Assembly (NCBI GenBank): GCA_034401135.1
Contig: JAWZSP010000005.1
Coordinates: 434,001-498,000, forward strand
Origin: Volutella citrinella
Lineage: Eukaryota > Ascomycota > Sordariomycetes > Hypocreales > Nectriaceae
DNA length: 64,000 nt
Reading direction: 5' to 3'
The position numbers and the translations under genes are program-made. This document shows positions 10,507 to 22,833 of the stretch, one piece after another (positions within the stretch are counted from its first letter, which is position 1; each line of letters opens with the position of its first letter). The notes under the pieces were generated by a model, which was not told the DNA's origin, made no database searches, and was given only the letters and a program-made list of their open reading frames with translations.

Positions 10507-13500
10507 CTACTCCTTAACCTCAAACTCCTCCTCCGTCAGTTGCTCTCCATCGAGAACCCTTCCCATGTTAGTCTTCTCAATCCCCTTGTTGTAGTTCCGC
10601 ACCGCGACCATGAGAACGCGCAGGAACGGGACTGGGCTCTCCGCCAGGGCTCCTCCGACAATGAACCCGTCTGACTTGACCACCATTCCATCCTCGGCCG
10701 CACTCCATGCCAGGCCCAGGTAGTCGCACGTCTCCGTATAGTCCTGGAACGAGCCAAAGTACAGCTGCCCGGAGAAGATGTTGAGCTCGATGATCATGCG
10801 TCGTGGATACGTCAGCTTGGGCGCCGTCCGTGGCGTCGTGTAAAGGTCGAGCTTGTCAAGTGGCGCAAAGGCCTGGTTCATTCGTGGCGCGTATGCGTGC
10901 AGCACCACTGCTTGTGATTTGGAGATTTCGGGCAGCAGCAGACTGGCCTCGAACGGGCTGAGCACCAGCATGGTGCCGGCCATTTTGTCAGGCCCAATGT
11001 CAGTGAGAAGCCAGCGGACGCCGCGCTGGAAGTCATCGAGTCTCGCATTATTTGAGTAGTGGCGAGGCAGCACCGTTTCAGCAAAGTCCTTGGTGACGAA
11101 AAGTCCACGAGGGTGATCCTGATTCTTCAACGTGGATTTGGCCGCCGTCCTGTAGAGGCTGTCGAATGCCCACAATACAGCTTTGCTGTTTTTCGCCAGT
11201 TTGCCAGTGCGCACGAACTGCATGATCACCGGATGGACGGCATGCGCCATCGGCACCATTGGCGCAGGAGGTTCGACCTGGCGTTCTTGTTCAACCTCTG
11301 GTGCTAGTTCCCTTTCTTGCTCCTCTTCGAGATTCGACGATCGGCCGATAGGCTTCCCAAACATCTTGCATCGAGCCCCAATTCTCTCCTGCATTGGGGT
11401 CAACTGCGTCTTTTCGGGCTCGGTCGGTGGCACAAAGGCGTAGCGATCTTCGAGCGTCTGGGCTTCCTTCTCCAGGAACTCATCCGCAATCGCTTTGGTA
11501 AGACCATCCTCCTCCACTCGCGCCCAGATGTCTTCTTGTCGGATATAGTTACCGCCTTGCTTTGCCCACAGCAACATCGACCGGCGAAGATCGGCCCATG
11601 TCCCAAAGATCGCCCACGCAAGTATGTCGGAAACCGAAATGGGCTCGTCCGACTTGTCGGCCCCGCGGCACAGCTTAATTTTAATCTCGATCTCCTCGGG
11701 AATGCAGAAAACCACAGCCTGGCCCGCCCCGAGCTTCCGCATTCTCATACAAGCTACGGTTCTTGGTTAGTCGCCGTGTAGGATTTGTAGGACTGGAATC
11801 AGTGGTAGACCATGGTCAGGGAAGTTCTTACCTTGTACCAGCCTGTCCTTGGTCAAGTTCGCGCCCAGTGTGACAGCAGCACGGTAGTCGGGCGGCAGTC
11901 GAAGATCGATTCCGCGCGTGTGAGCCTCGTCCAGGAAAACGAGGCAAAGATCCAGCTGGTTAGAGAATTGCGACGTCTGGAGACTCGACACGCTTCCCTT
12001 GCGATCGAGAACGCAAAGCTCGTCATTGTCGTCGCAAAAGATGACGGCCTGAGTTCCTTCCTCGTCGTCAACTATCCTCAGCCACTCTTCAGCAACTTGC
12101 TTGTTCGTAAACTCGATGATCTGAGCCCCGACGTCCAAGATGACACGTGTTTTGGGCTTCATCTGCGATACCGCTTCCAAGAGCTCTCGTCCCGAGCAGG
12201 CACCAGATATGCCCAGCTCAGTCAAAGGACAGGGAAGGTTCTCTGGCCGCAGCAGATTCTCGAGGACCAACGCATTGGTGTGTTTCTGATTTCGGAGTAT
12301 GAGCTGCTCAACATCTAGTGGGAGCGTGTGCTGGGAGTCGTTTGTCCCGCTGAAGCCGGTCGTGGGGTTGGGTTTGACTTTGCCCATGTCCCAGCCCGAA
12401 GCCGCGATGCGATGAGGAAACTCCTTCATTTCTGTCGCAAACACAATCTTGGAGAGGTAGTAGTCGATTGTGCCTTTGGAATATTTCAGAAAGGGGAAAA
12501 CATCGTCTTCCAACTGCTTCGTGTTCTCCACATTGATGCCTTGGAGCTGTCGGAACGAGGCAGGAAGTTGCGGTGATGAATTGGCCCAGAGTTGAAACTC
12601 ATCGTTGGACTGATCGACCTTGAGCACATGTTTCAAAGCGACCTCGAGCTCTTCGTTGCTTAGGCCCTGGTAGTAGTAGGAGATGCAAGTTAGACAAATA
12701 ACGACGTCGGGATCGCTGAACTCTGAGCGCAAGGTTGGATTGTCCTTGGCCCGATATGGCACAGCGAGCCTCGTGCTGGGGACGCGAGATGCATCCAGGC
12801 CGTAGTTGACCCTCCACCGCTTCTGACTAAAAACGAAGCTGAGAAGCCCTTGCGCGAACAAGCCCCGGAGAAGAAAGAGAGTCGAGCGCTCAGATGCCCA
12901 AAAGTCACTGGACTCGACCATGTCGACGTCGGCCTGGAGAGGCGTTTCTTCCGTCATGTAGTTTCGGATTGCCAGCCGCACCTTTCGACCCTGCCTAGAA
13001 ATTGGGAACCCGGGAAGGCCATGTTGAATAATCGAGTCCATTACTGCGTCAAGTACGGCGTCCATGGCTTCCAAGTCCAAAATTCGTGTTCTGGAGATCC
13101 GGCCGCTTGTGAAGTCGTTAACTTCAATCGATCTCGGAAACTTGCTACGCAGCTTCGAAGCGTGCTTGATGACGAGGCCAAGGACGTGTTGGACTACCAC
13201 CCATCGATCTGGGCTGTGTTCGATTCCGCTTTGATCTCCCATGGTGTAGATGAGCTCAAACTTGACAGAAAAGTTCTCGTCGCTTTCGTCAATTACATCC
13301 CGAGATGTGCTATCAAAGTACTGTTGGCATTCCAACATCAAGTTTGTAGAGGCCGTTGAATTTTCGGAAGCTGCGCCCTCGATTACCATCAACTGGAAGG
13401 AAAGGATGTTCTCGGGCTGTACCAAAAGAATTCCGCCCTCCCGCGTGCACGCCTCAAGCAGCGACTTCATCGCTTTTGCCTGCACCGCATCCGGCTGGAT

Positions 13501-16500
13501 GGACCGAGAGAAGGGGAAATGATAGATACGCCGTCCAACAAGGCCACCGAGTTTTGACACTAGCATTTCCAGCATCTGCTTCGATTGAGGTTTCGCGACG
13601 ATGACTCTCACGAGCTGCTTGCCATTTGCAAGCGACGAGGCGACAACTGGCACAATGACAGACGACTTGCCTTCGCCCATGTTGAGTTGCATCACTGCAT
13701 TCTTGCCATCTGGTGGGTTCATCATTGTCATTCCAATCTCTTGCTGCACAGGCCGGATGCGAATGTTGCTTTCAACCTCAATCAGGAGCCATTCGGGATA
13801 CTTGAGAGGGTCCCAGAGTCTATCGCCAACGTTCTGAATCTCCTTGATCAGATCCTGCTCATTATTTTGAAGCTTGAGCAGCCGTTTCGCTGCCTGTAAG
13901 CGACTCAAAGTGCATGCAAAGTGCACAAATACTAGTTTCCAGGGCTCTGGGGTGTTTGCCCACCGATGGCGGTTTAGACGAAGCAGCGCGCTGCGCGCAG
14001 AGAAGCGAGGCCACTGGTGTGTTATCGCAATCATGCTCTGGGACGATAAATGACCTTGAGTGACGCCTTTCAGCTTGGGCTTTTCCTGAGCGAAAACGCC
14101 GAACATCTGCTTGATATCATCATCAAAGTCCTTTTCGGCCTTGCCATGGTACTGCGTTAGGACGGACCGAAGGCCAGACAAGCTGTCAGAGAGGCGAGCT
14201 GATGGCATCTGTTCTTTGAGCGATTCTCTGCTTTGCTCCAAGCTCTCCATGTACTTCTTCTCGGCGACAGACGATGCACTTTTGGCAATAGTCTTCATCA
14301 GGTCTTGGAACAAGTCGGAGGATTTGGCTTCCGCATGGGAGGTTGTCTCAAGAATGCCGGCCGGCAGATCTTCTCTATCACCACAGATGATGGCATCCTT
14401 TGATGTCAGCAAATGGTCGAATGAGATGTATGACATCGGTTTGCTTTCGACACGAGGCTGGAAGATGAGAGGTTGGCCTGGCAAGTTGGCCGGCCGGATG
14501 CAGCTGTTCGGGGGCATTGAGCAAATCCCTTCCAGGTACTGCATGAACTTGATGTTTTCATTCCAGTGCTTGAACAAAATACTGACATTGCGGAATGCCC
14601 CCTCGTAATGGATATAGCGTGTGAGAGTAGGGACGTGCTGCCTCGAGGGTGCGGCTGCTGGCCATTGATCAAAGAAGTGCGTAACACATTGATCAACAAA
14701 ACGTGACTGCTGTGCCTGGTAGTCTCCCCTCGCTTTTTTATAAGCGGCCTTCGACCCATAATTCCTCCGTTCTGTTTCAAAGTCAGGGCCTCGATTGAAT
14801 TCAATCATCTGTTGGCGCACACAGTCACGGATGTGTTGTCGGTCTGCCGATGTGCCTCGCTTCAATTCAAAGCCCGCATGGTGCTCCAAGAGTTTAATGT
14901 CTTGAGTACCGATTAATTTAGCCAGGATAGTGACAGCGAGCAGGAATGTGTTATCAACATCCTTCACAAATGCCAATGTTGCCATCCACACCACCAGGTC
15001 AAACTTGTTGAGCTTTTTTTGGTGTTCGTGCAGGCCTTTGTGGATGTGGCAGATCAACGCCATTGTATCTGTGTGGCTCTTCAGCCATTCTGTGTCGTAT
15101 TGGAAACTTGAAGTGCCCATTGAGCTGCGCGGACCATCCAAGTAGTGGTGGCCAGATAGTTTCCGGTACAGCAACTCGGCAGCATTCTTGAGGAACTGGC
15201 TGGGGAGGAGGCATTCCGGAGCGGCGATACAGATGGAGGTCTCGTACACCCGTTTGCGGCGACTCATGGTGGCATCAACGGTGCTTATCCGCGTGTAAAG
15301 TACGTCGAATACGGTTTTGTGCTTCTCAGCACCATATCCGTCTTGGCGGAAGGTAGCCGACCGGATTGCGTCGCGTTCAACGAGACTCTGGTTGGTTGGC
15401 TTCAATGTCACAGTGCAATGGCCAGGTTCCAGAAACTTCATTGAACTGGATTGCTGCAGATACTTCTGAGCCTCCATGTACAAGCCTTCATGCTGGGACA
15501 ATGCCCCCAGTTTCTGGTTCCACTCGACAGTCTGCATCACTCGTAGGTGCGAGGGGTAGTAGCTTCTCGTGGGGGCAAGGTCGGATATCCGTTTCAAGAT
15601 TTTTACGTGGTGTTCTGTGAGCACGGCGAAAGATCTTGAGCCTTCGGATCGCAAGATGTTGAGTGCCGCTTCCGTGCCGGTGTGGTTTGTCAATGGGTCC
15701 GGGACGCAGCTTGATGTGACGGCATGCAGCTCTGCTAAGAACAACTTGCTCTGAAGGGTCCCATTGTCCACAAGCCGGCGAATGAGAGGTTCAATGTTGT
15801 AATTCTGCACTTTGGTTGCAGTGCGGGCAAAAGTCACCGCGACGTGTGGATGGTTGACAGTGCTCAGAGTCTTTTCAAGGATGGGCTTACTCTCCGGGAT
15901 GAGAAGCATTCGCACACTGGGGTCTTTGGAGTCACACAGGACGAGCTTGTGTCGCAAGCCGATTAGCGTGCCGATGTTCTGGCACTTGTCCAGGCACATG
16001 CCACGATATTGGCGAGAGAGGATCTGCGATGAGTTGGCCATAAGACTGAACTGGAGCCGGAGTCGGGGGATTTCGATTTCGAGAGAATCAGCCTCGGTGT
16101 TGAATGTGATATGCAAGCCACGAAGATTCTCGAGCGGCTCGAATACCCTCAGTATATTTGCTGAAGTGTTGCTCGCTAAATCAACGAGATAGTTGGTATC
16201 ATCCCGTCGAAGACACCACTGCTGTGGGGCCGAGGGCCTTGACAGCAACTCCCATGACGATGCATGGCTTGGCCACTGGTCCTTTCGGGGGCGAAATGAG
16301 ACACGCTGCCTCGTCGGGCTGTACCAGTGAGTGAACTCGTTGGTGAAAAAAAGTGGCAGCGATTGTCCAAAAACATGGCTCGGGACAAAATCCCAAGCTT
16401 CCCCATCCTTTCGAGTTCGAACGAGTACATCCCCGTCGTTTGTGATGCCTGGAAGTTGAATGAATCCCAAGTGAACCTCGTGGCCTTGGACCAGTTGCTT

Positions 16501-19500
16501 TGTTGAAAAGTCCATCCCTTTCTCGCCACTTGGCATAACATTGACAGCGACATTTCCGAAGAGGCGCTGGACAGTACTGTGCTTCCGATAGTTTTCGGGT
16601 AATTGACTTAGCGGCAGGCCATTCACAAGAAGTTCTGCAGTGATCAGATTGTAGTGCACCCTCAGTTGCGAAGCTCCGTCCCCCCCCTGCGGACTTGGTC
16701 TCCAGCCAGCATGTTTCCTGTACCTTCCAATCATAGTCTTGACATCTGCTGTATGACGGCCAGTTTCTTGTGATGGCTTCGTCCAGGCAAATGTTGTGGG
16801 ATGTGAGGACCTCCTTGATCAAGATCGGACAAGTTCTCTGCACTAAGCGATTGAATCTGAACAATAGACATTTAGTGAGGACGCTTGGTGTGGGATCCTG
16901 TTGTTGGGTCTGCTGAATAGTGATGCAGGAGTCGATAAACATGGCAGCATTGCGTGCGTCACTGAGTTCCTTCGCGAGGTGGTGATCATCCACATCAAAG
17001 GTCTGTACGCAGACCAGGGCGACTTCGAGGAGCCGGCTGGAAACTTCTGTTCGTTCTTCCACAGACGCACTCGTACATTGTTTCATACGAAGCTCCTGTA
17101 GCCACTTGTAACATGTAGCTCGACAATCCCCAAGCAATTGTAGGATTTGACGCGAACCAGTGGTCGGGCCGACAAGCAGGATGCGGCCGGCGAGAAGGGT
17201 GTAAGCGGCCACAGCGTGGCACATTTGCCAGTTTTCCCTCGCCCGCATAATGCCCTCGCCAAGATAGTGAACCATTTTGTCGATTAATTCCTGGTCCTCG
17301 AGGAGCTCATGAGAAGCTCGGCGCCAGGTAACTGAGTGTGGTCCTGCCTGGATCGACACCTGCCAGCTGAAGAGGACCGTATCAATCACCCTCCAGTCCA
17401 CTGAAGGCATGGCGAGCTCAGTCAGTATGTTCTGCCAAATGAGTCGATGACCAGATGGAATCGAGGCAAGGGCGCGGAATTCTGCCATGGTCAAGTGGCT
17501 CGGGCAAGTCGACTGCTCTGCGATGATGACGTTGGGCTGGGAGCCATTTGGCTTCAGCCAGGAGCGCTGCAGGAATTTTTGCAGTGACTTGTTCACCCGT
17601 AGAGTGCAGAGTTGAGATACCTCTTCTGAGGGAATGAATGGACCAATCTTGGACTCGGCAGACTCGTCAAAGTAGATCCAAGACAGCCCATGGTTCCTAC
17701 ATACGGATTCTTCGGTCGCTCCTGCGACGGAAATATCCCTGCGATGTGTCACCAGGTGCGACTTCGTCGTGGAAGCAAGTGTAATGGACGATGATTCAAC
17801 CCAGAAGGAACTCAGTCCTGAATAATTGGAAAGAAGGCACTCCCTCTGGCCGCACTTCTCCATCGTATACGACAGGACCTTTCGCAAGAGGAATAACGTG
17901 CAAGTCCGCCAAGCCTTGAAAGCTAGCGGCACATCAAGCTCAAAGACAGTGCCTGCAGCTTTGAAATGCTGTTCGGGCAGAGGCCATTCGTGGGGCTGGA
18001 TAACCAAATCGCGAGCTTGATTCTCTAGTTTGCATTTCTCGCACCAGTGCGGATGAATCGTATGCGCCTCTCCATATTTGTCAATTTTTTCCGCTAACTC
18101 GTGCTCCAGAGCTCTCGCCTCGGATGTCAAACTTTGATGTCTTTCTTTCTCTCGCCGTAACTCAAGCTTTTTGGCTTCCCGGTCTTCAGTAGCCTGGGCT
18201 TCTATGCTTGACTGAAGTTGACGACAGCTTGGTGAGTCGAGGGCAAATCTCACTCCGAAGGATGTCTTCTCCCCAAAGCTGGCAAACACAGACGACTGGC
18301 ATTGGACATTGGATTCTCTGTTCCGGATGTACTGTTCCGCTTCCTGCAGTCTCTGCATTTCCTCGGGAAAACGAAGCATCAATGCAGAGAGCACTTCGAC
18401 GGGGAACGCGGGGCTGTACTCCAGCAGGAGATGGTGGATTGTGGTGGCGCTCTTGTCGCAAGCAATCCATAGCGCCACAATTGTCAAGAGCATGGTTGAA
18501 AGACCTTCTGGCAAGTGTGAATACTGTGTGGAGGCCACCTTGTGGTAGTCGCGCATGAGCGTTTCAAGCTGCTCGCATGTAGCTGTGTCTTGGACGTGAC
18601 GGTCGAGCCAGCCTTGGAGATTACTGGCGACCCAGCCCTCGACTGTTGATAGGTTGCACAATGTGTACTTGTCTCCAGGTGAAGGAGTCGAGATGGAGGG
18701 CAAGCTGTCGGGATCCAAAGAGATCAGGTTAGACTTTGGTGAAAATGTGACATCGTGCATTTCATGTGCGCGGCTGGTAAGGACCTTAATAAATTGATCC
18801 AGCTTTGGAAGCTTAATCCCGAGTTCATTCTTTGCGTCGGTTGCCAACGTGGATGGGATGGCAGCCTCACGCCCTTCAGACGCAATAACATGGGTCCAGC
18901 GTCGGTCAATGCAAGAAGCCGCGTCTCCCATGATGTCGTAAACAGGGCGCATCCACTTCTCTTCGTCCTGAAGATCCAATTTGCAGAGGCGTCGAGCCAG
19001 CTTCGCGTTCATGATGGACATGGTCTCGCTGGGCAAAGGTTTGCCCTGGCCACGACGAAGCAGCTGTGCCATAAAGAAGGCCATGAATCGCTTGTAAAGC
19101 CCGGCGTCGGAAGATTGATCAGACAATGTCAGATGCAACACAACGCGAATCAGAAGCCAGGTTGCTGATCGTCTCCAGGGCAACTTTCCTTTGCCGTAGA
19201 TGACCTCCTCTCGTGTGTTCTTCCAGATTCCGGGGACCTGGGCGGGAGATCCTTGGGAGAGCAGTATCGTCATTAGGAGCTGCTTCACAATCGCTGGGTC
19301 GGGAGTATCCCGCGACTCATCGTGGGACTGGCCAGCCTTCTTAACGCGAGGCTGGACTTCTGGCACTGATTGCTTGCTCATCGTGGTGATGGCAGTAGCA
19401 ATGGCCTCAACAAAGCCCGGCTGGTGCCAGTTCTCGACTGGGATAGCAACAGCCTCCTCGGGGAAGTATCTTCGAAGTCGACCCTTGTTCCCCATGGCGG

Positions 19501-19917
19501 CTGAGTTGGTGGGTAAAAGTTCGAAAGCGACGACGTGGACGTGTTCTTCCTTGAGGCTCACGATGATCGCGGCATTTTGAGCTTGGATGTGGACAGGCAA
19601 TATGGAATCTGTGTTCTGTTGTAAGTCTTTTTATCTAGATAAGGTCTGAGCAACTTACCGTCTCGTGTGACAGCTTTGAGCAAGGTAGCCAGTGTGTCGG
19701 GAGACGAGTCAATCTGTGACAAGCCATCAATGGCAGATTCTGTTCGAGCCACCTGCAACGCGTCGGGCCCGGTCAGATACCGCTCAAACTGGTGCAAATC
19801 TTCCTTCAGCAGCGTGAAAAGCCCCCGTTCCCATTTGGTGCCGTCATCTTCGTCTGGCAGCCGAGGAGGCAAGAAGACGTGATTGATCACGGTTTCGAGA
19901 GGGACGCTGACGCCCAT
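10507..19917 (-). CDS. Giant DUF3638/DUF3645-type protein (often labelled ubiquitinyl hydrolase), frame interrupted once
   Basis: Exon 1 is 19659-19917, the central part 11832-19608 and the last exon 10507-11753; introns have canonical GTAAG donors. Exons sum to 9,283 bases, one more than a multiple of three. Near 16.7 kb the reading frame changes; dropping one base gives 3,093 residues. The N-terminus (VINHVFLPPRLPDEDD) is the DUF6606-type start seen in these giants. Around residue 2060 LNMGEGKSSVIVP is a Walker-A-like motif of the DUF3638 region, and near 2645 LVFLDEAHTRGIDL is a DEAH-like box. The C-terminus continues with LVQACMRMRKLGAGQAV across the last intron, as in relatives. Automated annotation calls the family ubiquitin hydrolase, but I see only an ATPase/helicase-like signature, so the activity is open. 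One gene of this kind is usual in moulds. Confidence 0.8.
16680..16687 (-). other. Run of eight G (minus strand) at the frame change of the giant gene
   Basis: Upstream the frame reads QDYDWKVQETCWLETKSAGG up to the G run. Downstream the conserved frame reads DGASQLRVHYNLITAELLVNG. With seven G the two join without a gap. Both frames are open from 16734 down to 16199, so the exact site is inferred from sequence likeness. It may be a sequencing indel, a true mutation, or slippage during expression. Confidence 0.6.
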
Positions 19918-21061
19918 GATAAGTGAATCACCGATTGGGGGCGGCCGGGTGGAGGTTTGATGCAGCAGCAGAGATTCAGGGCAGAAAAAAGAGCAGAGTG
20001 TTGCAAGAAAAGAGGTAAACAGGTGAAAGGGCAGATAATTTTTTTAGAAACGAGGCGGAGAGAGGAAAGAAAGTGGGAGATTGGGTGGGAGCCGTTCCTT
20101 ATCTGAGCACGAGTTGTCGCAGCTGTGAGCAGCCGGCACCAACTGTGTCGACCATTTTGGGTGCCAATACGCTGCCACCAGAAGAAATCTGCCCAAAGTC
20201 TCCACCAAGGCCTCCCGCAGGTCGCGGCAGAAGAGTTCTCAATTCAGGCTGACCGCTGGCGTCCCCTTCATCGATTCGTGGCCAACTTGGCTGAGGCTGA
20301 AACAGTGGAAGGCCTCCCACTTCTCGTGATATCTGATAGTTCCAACACGGCGCTGGCGGAGCTCACAGGTGTTGGTTTTGCTGGCACTCTGCCGGAACTG
20401 TATTTTAGTTCATACAATTTATGGCTTTGTTGGTTCCGCCACCAGAAAACGCCCGGCGAGTCCTTGATTGCAGCCTGGCGGTCGCAATGGGGCAGTGAAT
20501 CAAGGCCAACAACTCCGGCCAAGACGCCGACACGATGCAACCCCGCTCCACGGTGGCGCAGGTTTCCCACGTAAATTTCTTCTTCCATTTTACTCCTGGA
20601 CGCGGATCAAAACCTGTGGCTGCAGGCGCGCATGTCGCTGATAACTCCGGCCTTGGTCATTGGTTGCAGTGGTGGCTACACAAATGTCGGCACCGGTTGT
20701 CCAATTGCGTGCAACTACTTGCTGGTACCTGAAAACTGGATGGCCACAAAGGTTGGAAACTCTGATGTCCGTGAGTTCACCATCATATTTCACCACTCGT
20801 GGTGCGGAGACCTTGATGGGCAAGGAGATCATCAGCTGCTGTATCTGTGCCAAAGGTTAATTGTGACTCTTTCCAGACTAATTACACTGTGGTTGAGATC
20901 CTGGGCATGGCTTCTAGGGTGGAATCAACTGTTATTTCTATTATATGTGTTTGAGGCTGTGTGTTGCATGGGCCTCTCGAATTATCATCAATCTGGAGGC
21001 TAGAAACAAAAGAAATACACACTACCGGATATTATTCTCGCTGTGCTCCCTCTCCAAGCCA
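19918..21061. other. Intergenic, 1144 bases
   Basis: Promoter of the giant gene (minus strand), then the 3' flank of the CaaX-protein gene. Small ORFs occur without family-like sequence. No RNA gene or repeat seen. Confidence 0.5.
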
Positions 21062-21811
21062 TTACATCAAGGTACAGCAGCACATCGCAGCCCCCGTCGC
21101 CGCATAAGCCGCCCGCTCATCATTCTTATTCGGCATCATGTCGCGGCGCACCTTGTCCCAGATACGCAAAAACGTCAGCCCCGCCATGAGCCGAAAGTCG
21201 TCGCCCGCGCCCAGATGCGCGACGCCGTCGTCCGTCAGCGCAAACTCAGGGCCCTTTACACCACTGCCCCCCAGGTTGAGCACGCCTGTGGCCAGCACCT
21301 TGTCGGCGGCAGATGCGTGGCGCAGCTCCCAGCCGGAGCCCTCGTTGCGCCACTGGAAGCCGGCGAAGCGGAAGTGCGCGGCCTCGGCCTCGGGCGTGTC
21401 GTCGGTGGGAATGAGGTTGTGCGCGGCGCGGCGGTCGCCCAGGACCTGGTACTCGACGAGGAACTTGAAGATGATGCTGTCCGAGGGGCCCGCGTCTTGG
21501 TTGTTGTGGTAGAGGGCCACCTCGGCCACCTTGTTGTCGTCGTCCTGCGAGATGGTGCCCAGCACGCGGTCGTGGTCGTCAAGACCTGTGCGCAGCGTCG
21601 TGGTTGATTCATTGGCGACGATGGGGAGCGACGTCCCGTCGTTGCCCTTGAGGGTGAAGTGGTGCGTGTCGCTGTCCTTGTCGACCTCGTTCTCCTTGAC
21701 CTCCTTCTTCACGGGACGAACAGTGAATGACGTCGGTACTTCGACCTTCTGTGGCTGTGCCAGTGGCTGCAGCTCAGTCGCCAGCGGCTTTTCATTGGAA
21801 GGCTCGCCCAT
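21062..21811 (-). CDS. Unknown protein with a CCCTLM prenylation/palmitoylation tail
   Basis: Intronless, 249 residues, no family recognised. The first 50 residues are polar, rich in Lys, Glu and Pro, and likely disordered. Residues 50-200 read as a compact beta-rich domain (TLKGNDGTSLPIVANE, VEYQVLGDRRAA, HFRFAGFQWRNEGSGWELR, HLGAGDDFRLMAGLTFLRIWD), loosely like the Tubby/LURP-one type of lipid-facing beta barrel; that likeness is only an impression. The protein ends in CCCTLM: CTLM is a CaaX box for farnesyl transfer, and the two preceding Cys are the usual places for palmitoylation. The same CCTLM ending is known in yeast Ste18, the G-protein gamma subunit. A membrane-bound signalling or lipid-associated role is inferred. 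The start is the first Met after an in-frame stop-rich region. Confidence 0.7.
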   Translation of the reverse strand: MGEPSNEKPLATELQPLAQPQKVEVPTSFTVRPVKKEVKENEVDKDSDTHHFTLKGNDGTSLPIVANESTTTLRTGLDDHDRVLGTISQDDDNKVAEVALYHNNQDAGPSDSIIFKFLVEYQVLGDRRAAHNLIPTDDTPEAEAAHFRFAGFQWRNEGSGWELRHASAADKVLATGVLNLGGSGVKGPEFALTDDGVAHLGAGDDFRLMAGLTFLRIWDKVRRDMMPNKNDERAAYAATGAAMCCCTLM

Positions 21812-22833
21812 TGTCGGTAGTCAGCACAGGGATGGTGAGAAGGAGATCAAACTTCCAGTTGCAAACAGCTCTATTCTCCGAGTTGAAACCGGTCGAGCCG
21901 TCTGCTTGCTCTGTCCTAACTTTATTCCCGTTAAGCATCTCCCTTCAATCGCTAGTTCGGACGGTAGGCGTTCTTTCCCCCGGAAGATCTCCAGATTGCG
22001 GCTGAAGTGGCTGAACGGGCCTTCATACTCATTGGTGGCGCTGGTTTCACGTGGTCTGGCTCAGGCTCTTGGTTCGCTGTGCGGCACAGTCCCGCGCTGG
22101 GAAAACGCCTAATAGTGGCCACTCGCACCCACCTCGACTGATTTCGAACGGGGGGCAATCAGTCGGCCGCAACGAACGGTGCGACGGTGCGAGGAACGTG
22201 ACGGGATTCCTGCCTGTTTCCTGGTGCAGAGACATCACGCGCAAACGGCCTCGCAAAAAGGCGGATGCTCAGCTACCGAGCCGTGGCCGGAAAGGAGGTT
22301 GGAGCGGAAGAAACATGGACACCTGGATGAGTAGAGCAGCACGCAGGGGACGGATATGCGATCCGATGGAGGTCTTGCCTTGGCGATGATCTATTTTCAG
22401 GCACAGGCCATTTCCCTGTGAAGCTGGGCAGCTCCAGTGCGGGAATAGTGCCGCTCGTGTTGGCCGTCCTCACCGCAAACCTGCAGCGGCCCTCGGCTGT
22501 CCTTGCCCAACTGATTTCCCGCCCGCCGCCGATACGAACCACACAACTGCTTTAGGCGCGCAAAAGGACACTACGCTCGGCTATATCCAGTCGGCTGCAT
22601 ATCCAGCGTTTCACATTCTCATTACAAAGATGATCATCAGGTAATTTAATCGCTTTTTCCCAATCATCAATTTTCTAGGGCTTTGCTAGGGCACGATCCC
22701 CAGTTCCGACCGCACGCGATGAGGCGGGAAGCGTGGGGTGGCGCTGAGGCTCCAGTGAGGGGTCAACTGAACGACCCACTAAAGCGGGCCGGTGAGGGTT
22801 GGCCACCCAGCGGAGCTCGGAACATCACCTCAG
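21812..22833. other. Intergenic, 1022 bases
   Basis: Promoter of the CaaX-protein gene and 3' flank of the methyltransferase gene. No supported gene; small ORFs look random. Confidence 0.5.

Noticed and set aside
16688..16724. 37-base intron (GTACAG...CCGCAG) as the cause of the frame change in the giant gene
   Set aside because: It would fix the frame, but it is shorter than all other introns here and has no branch site; it would also delete residues that continue the conserved pattern. Kept only as an alternative to test.
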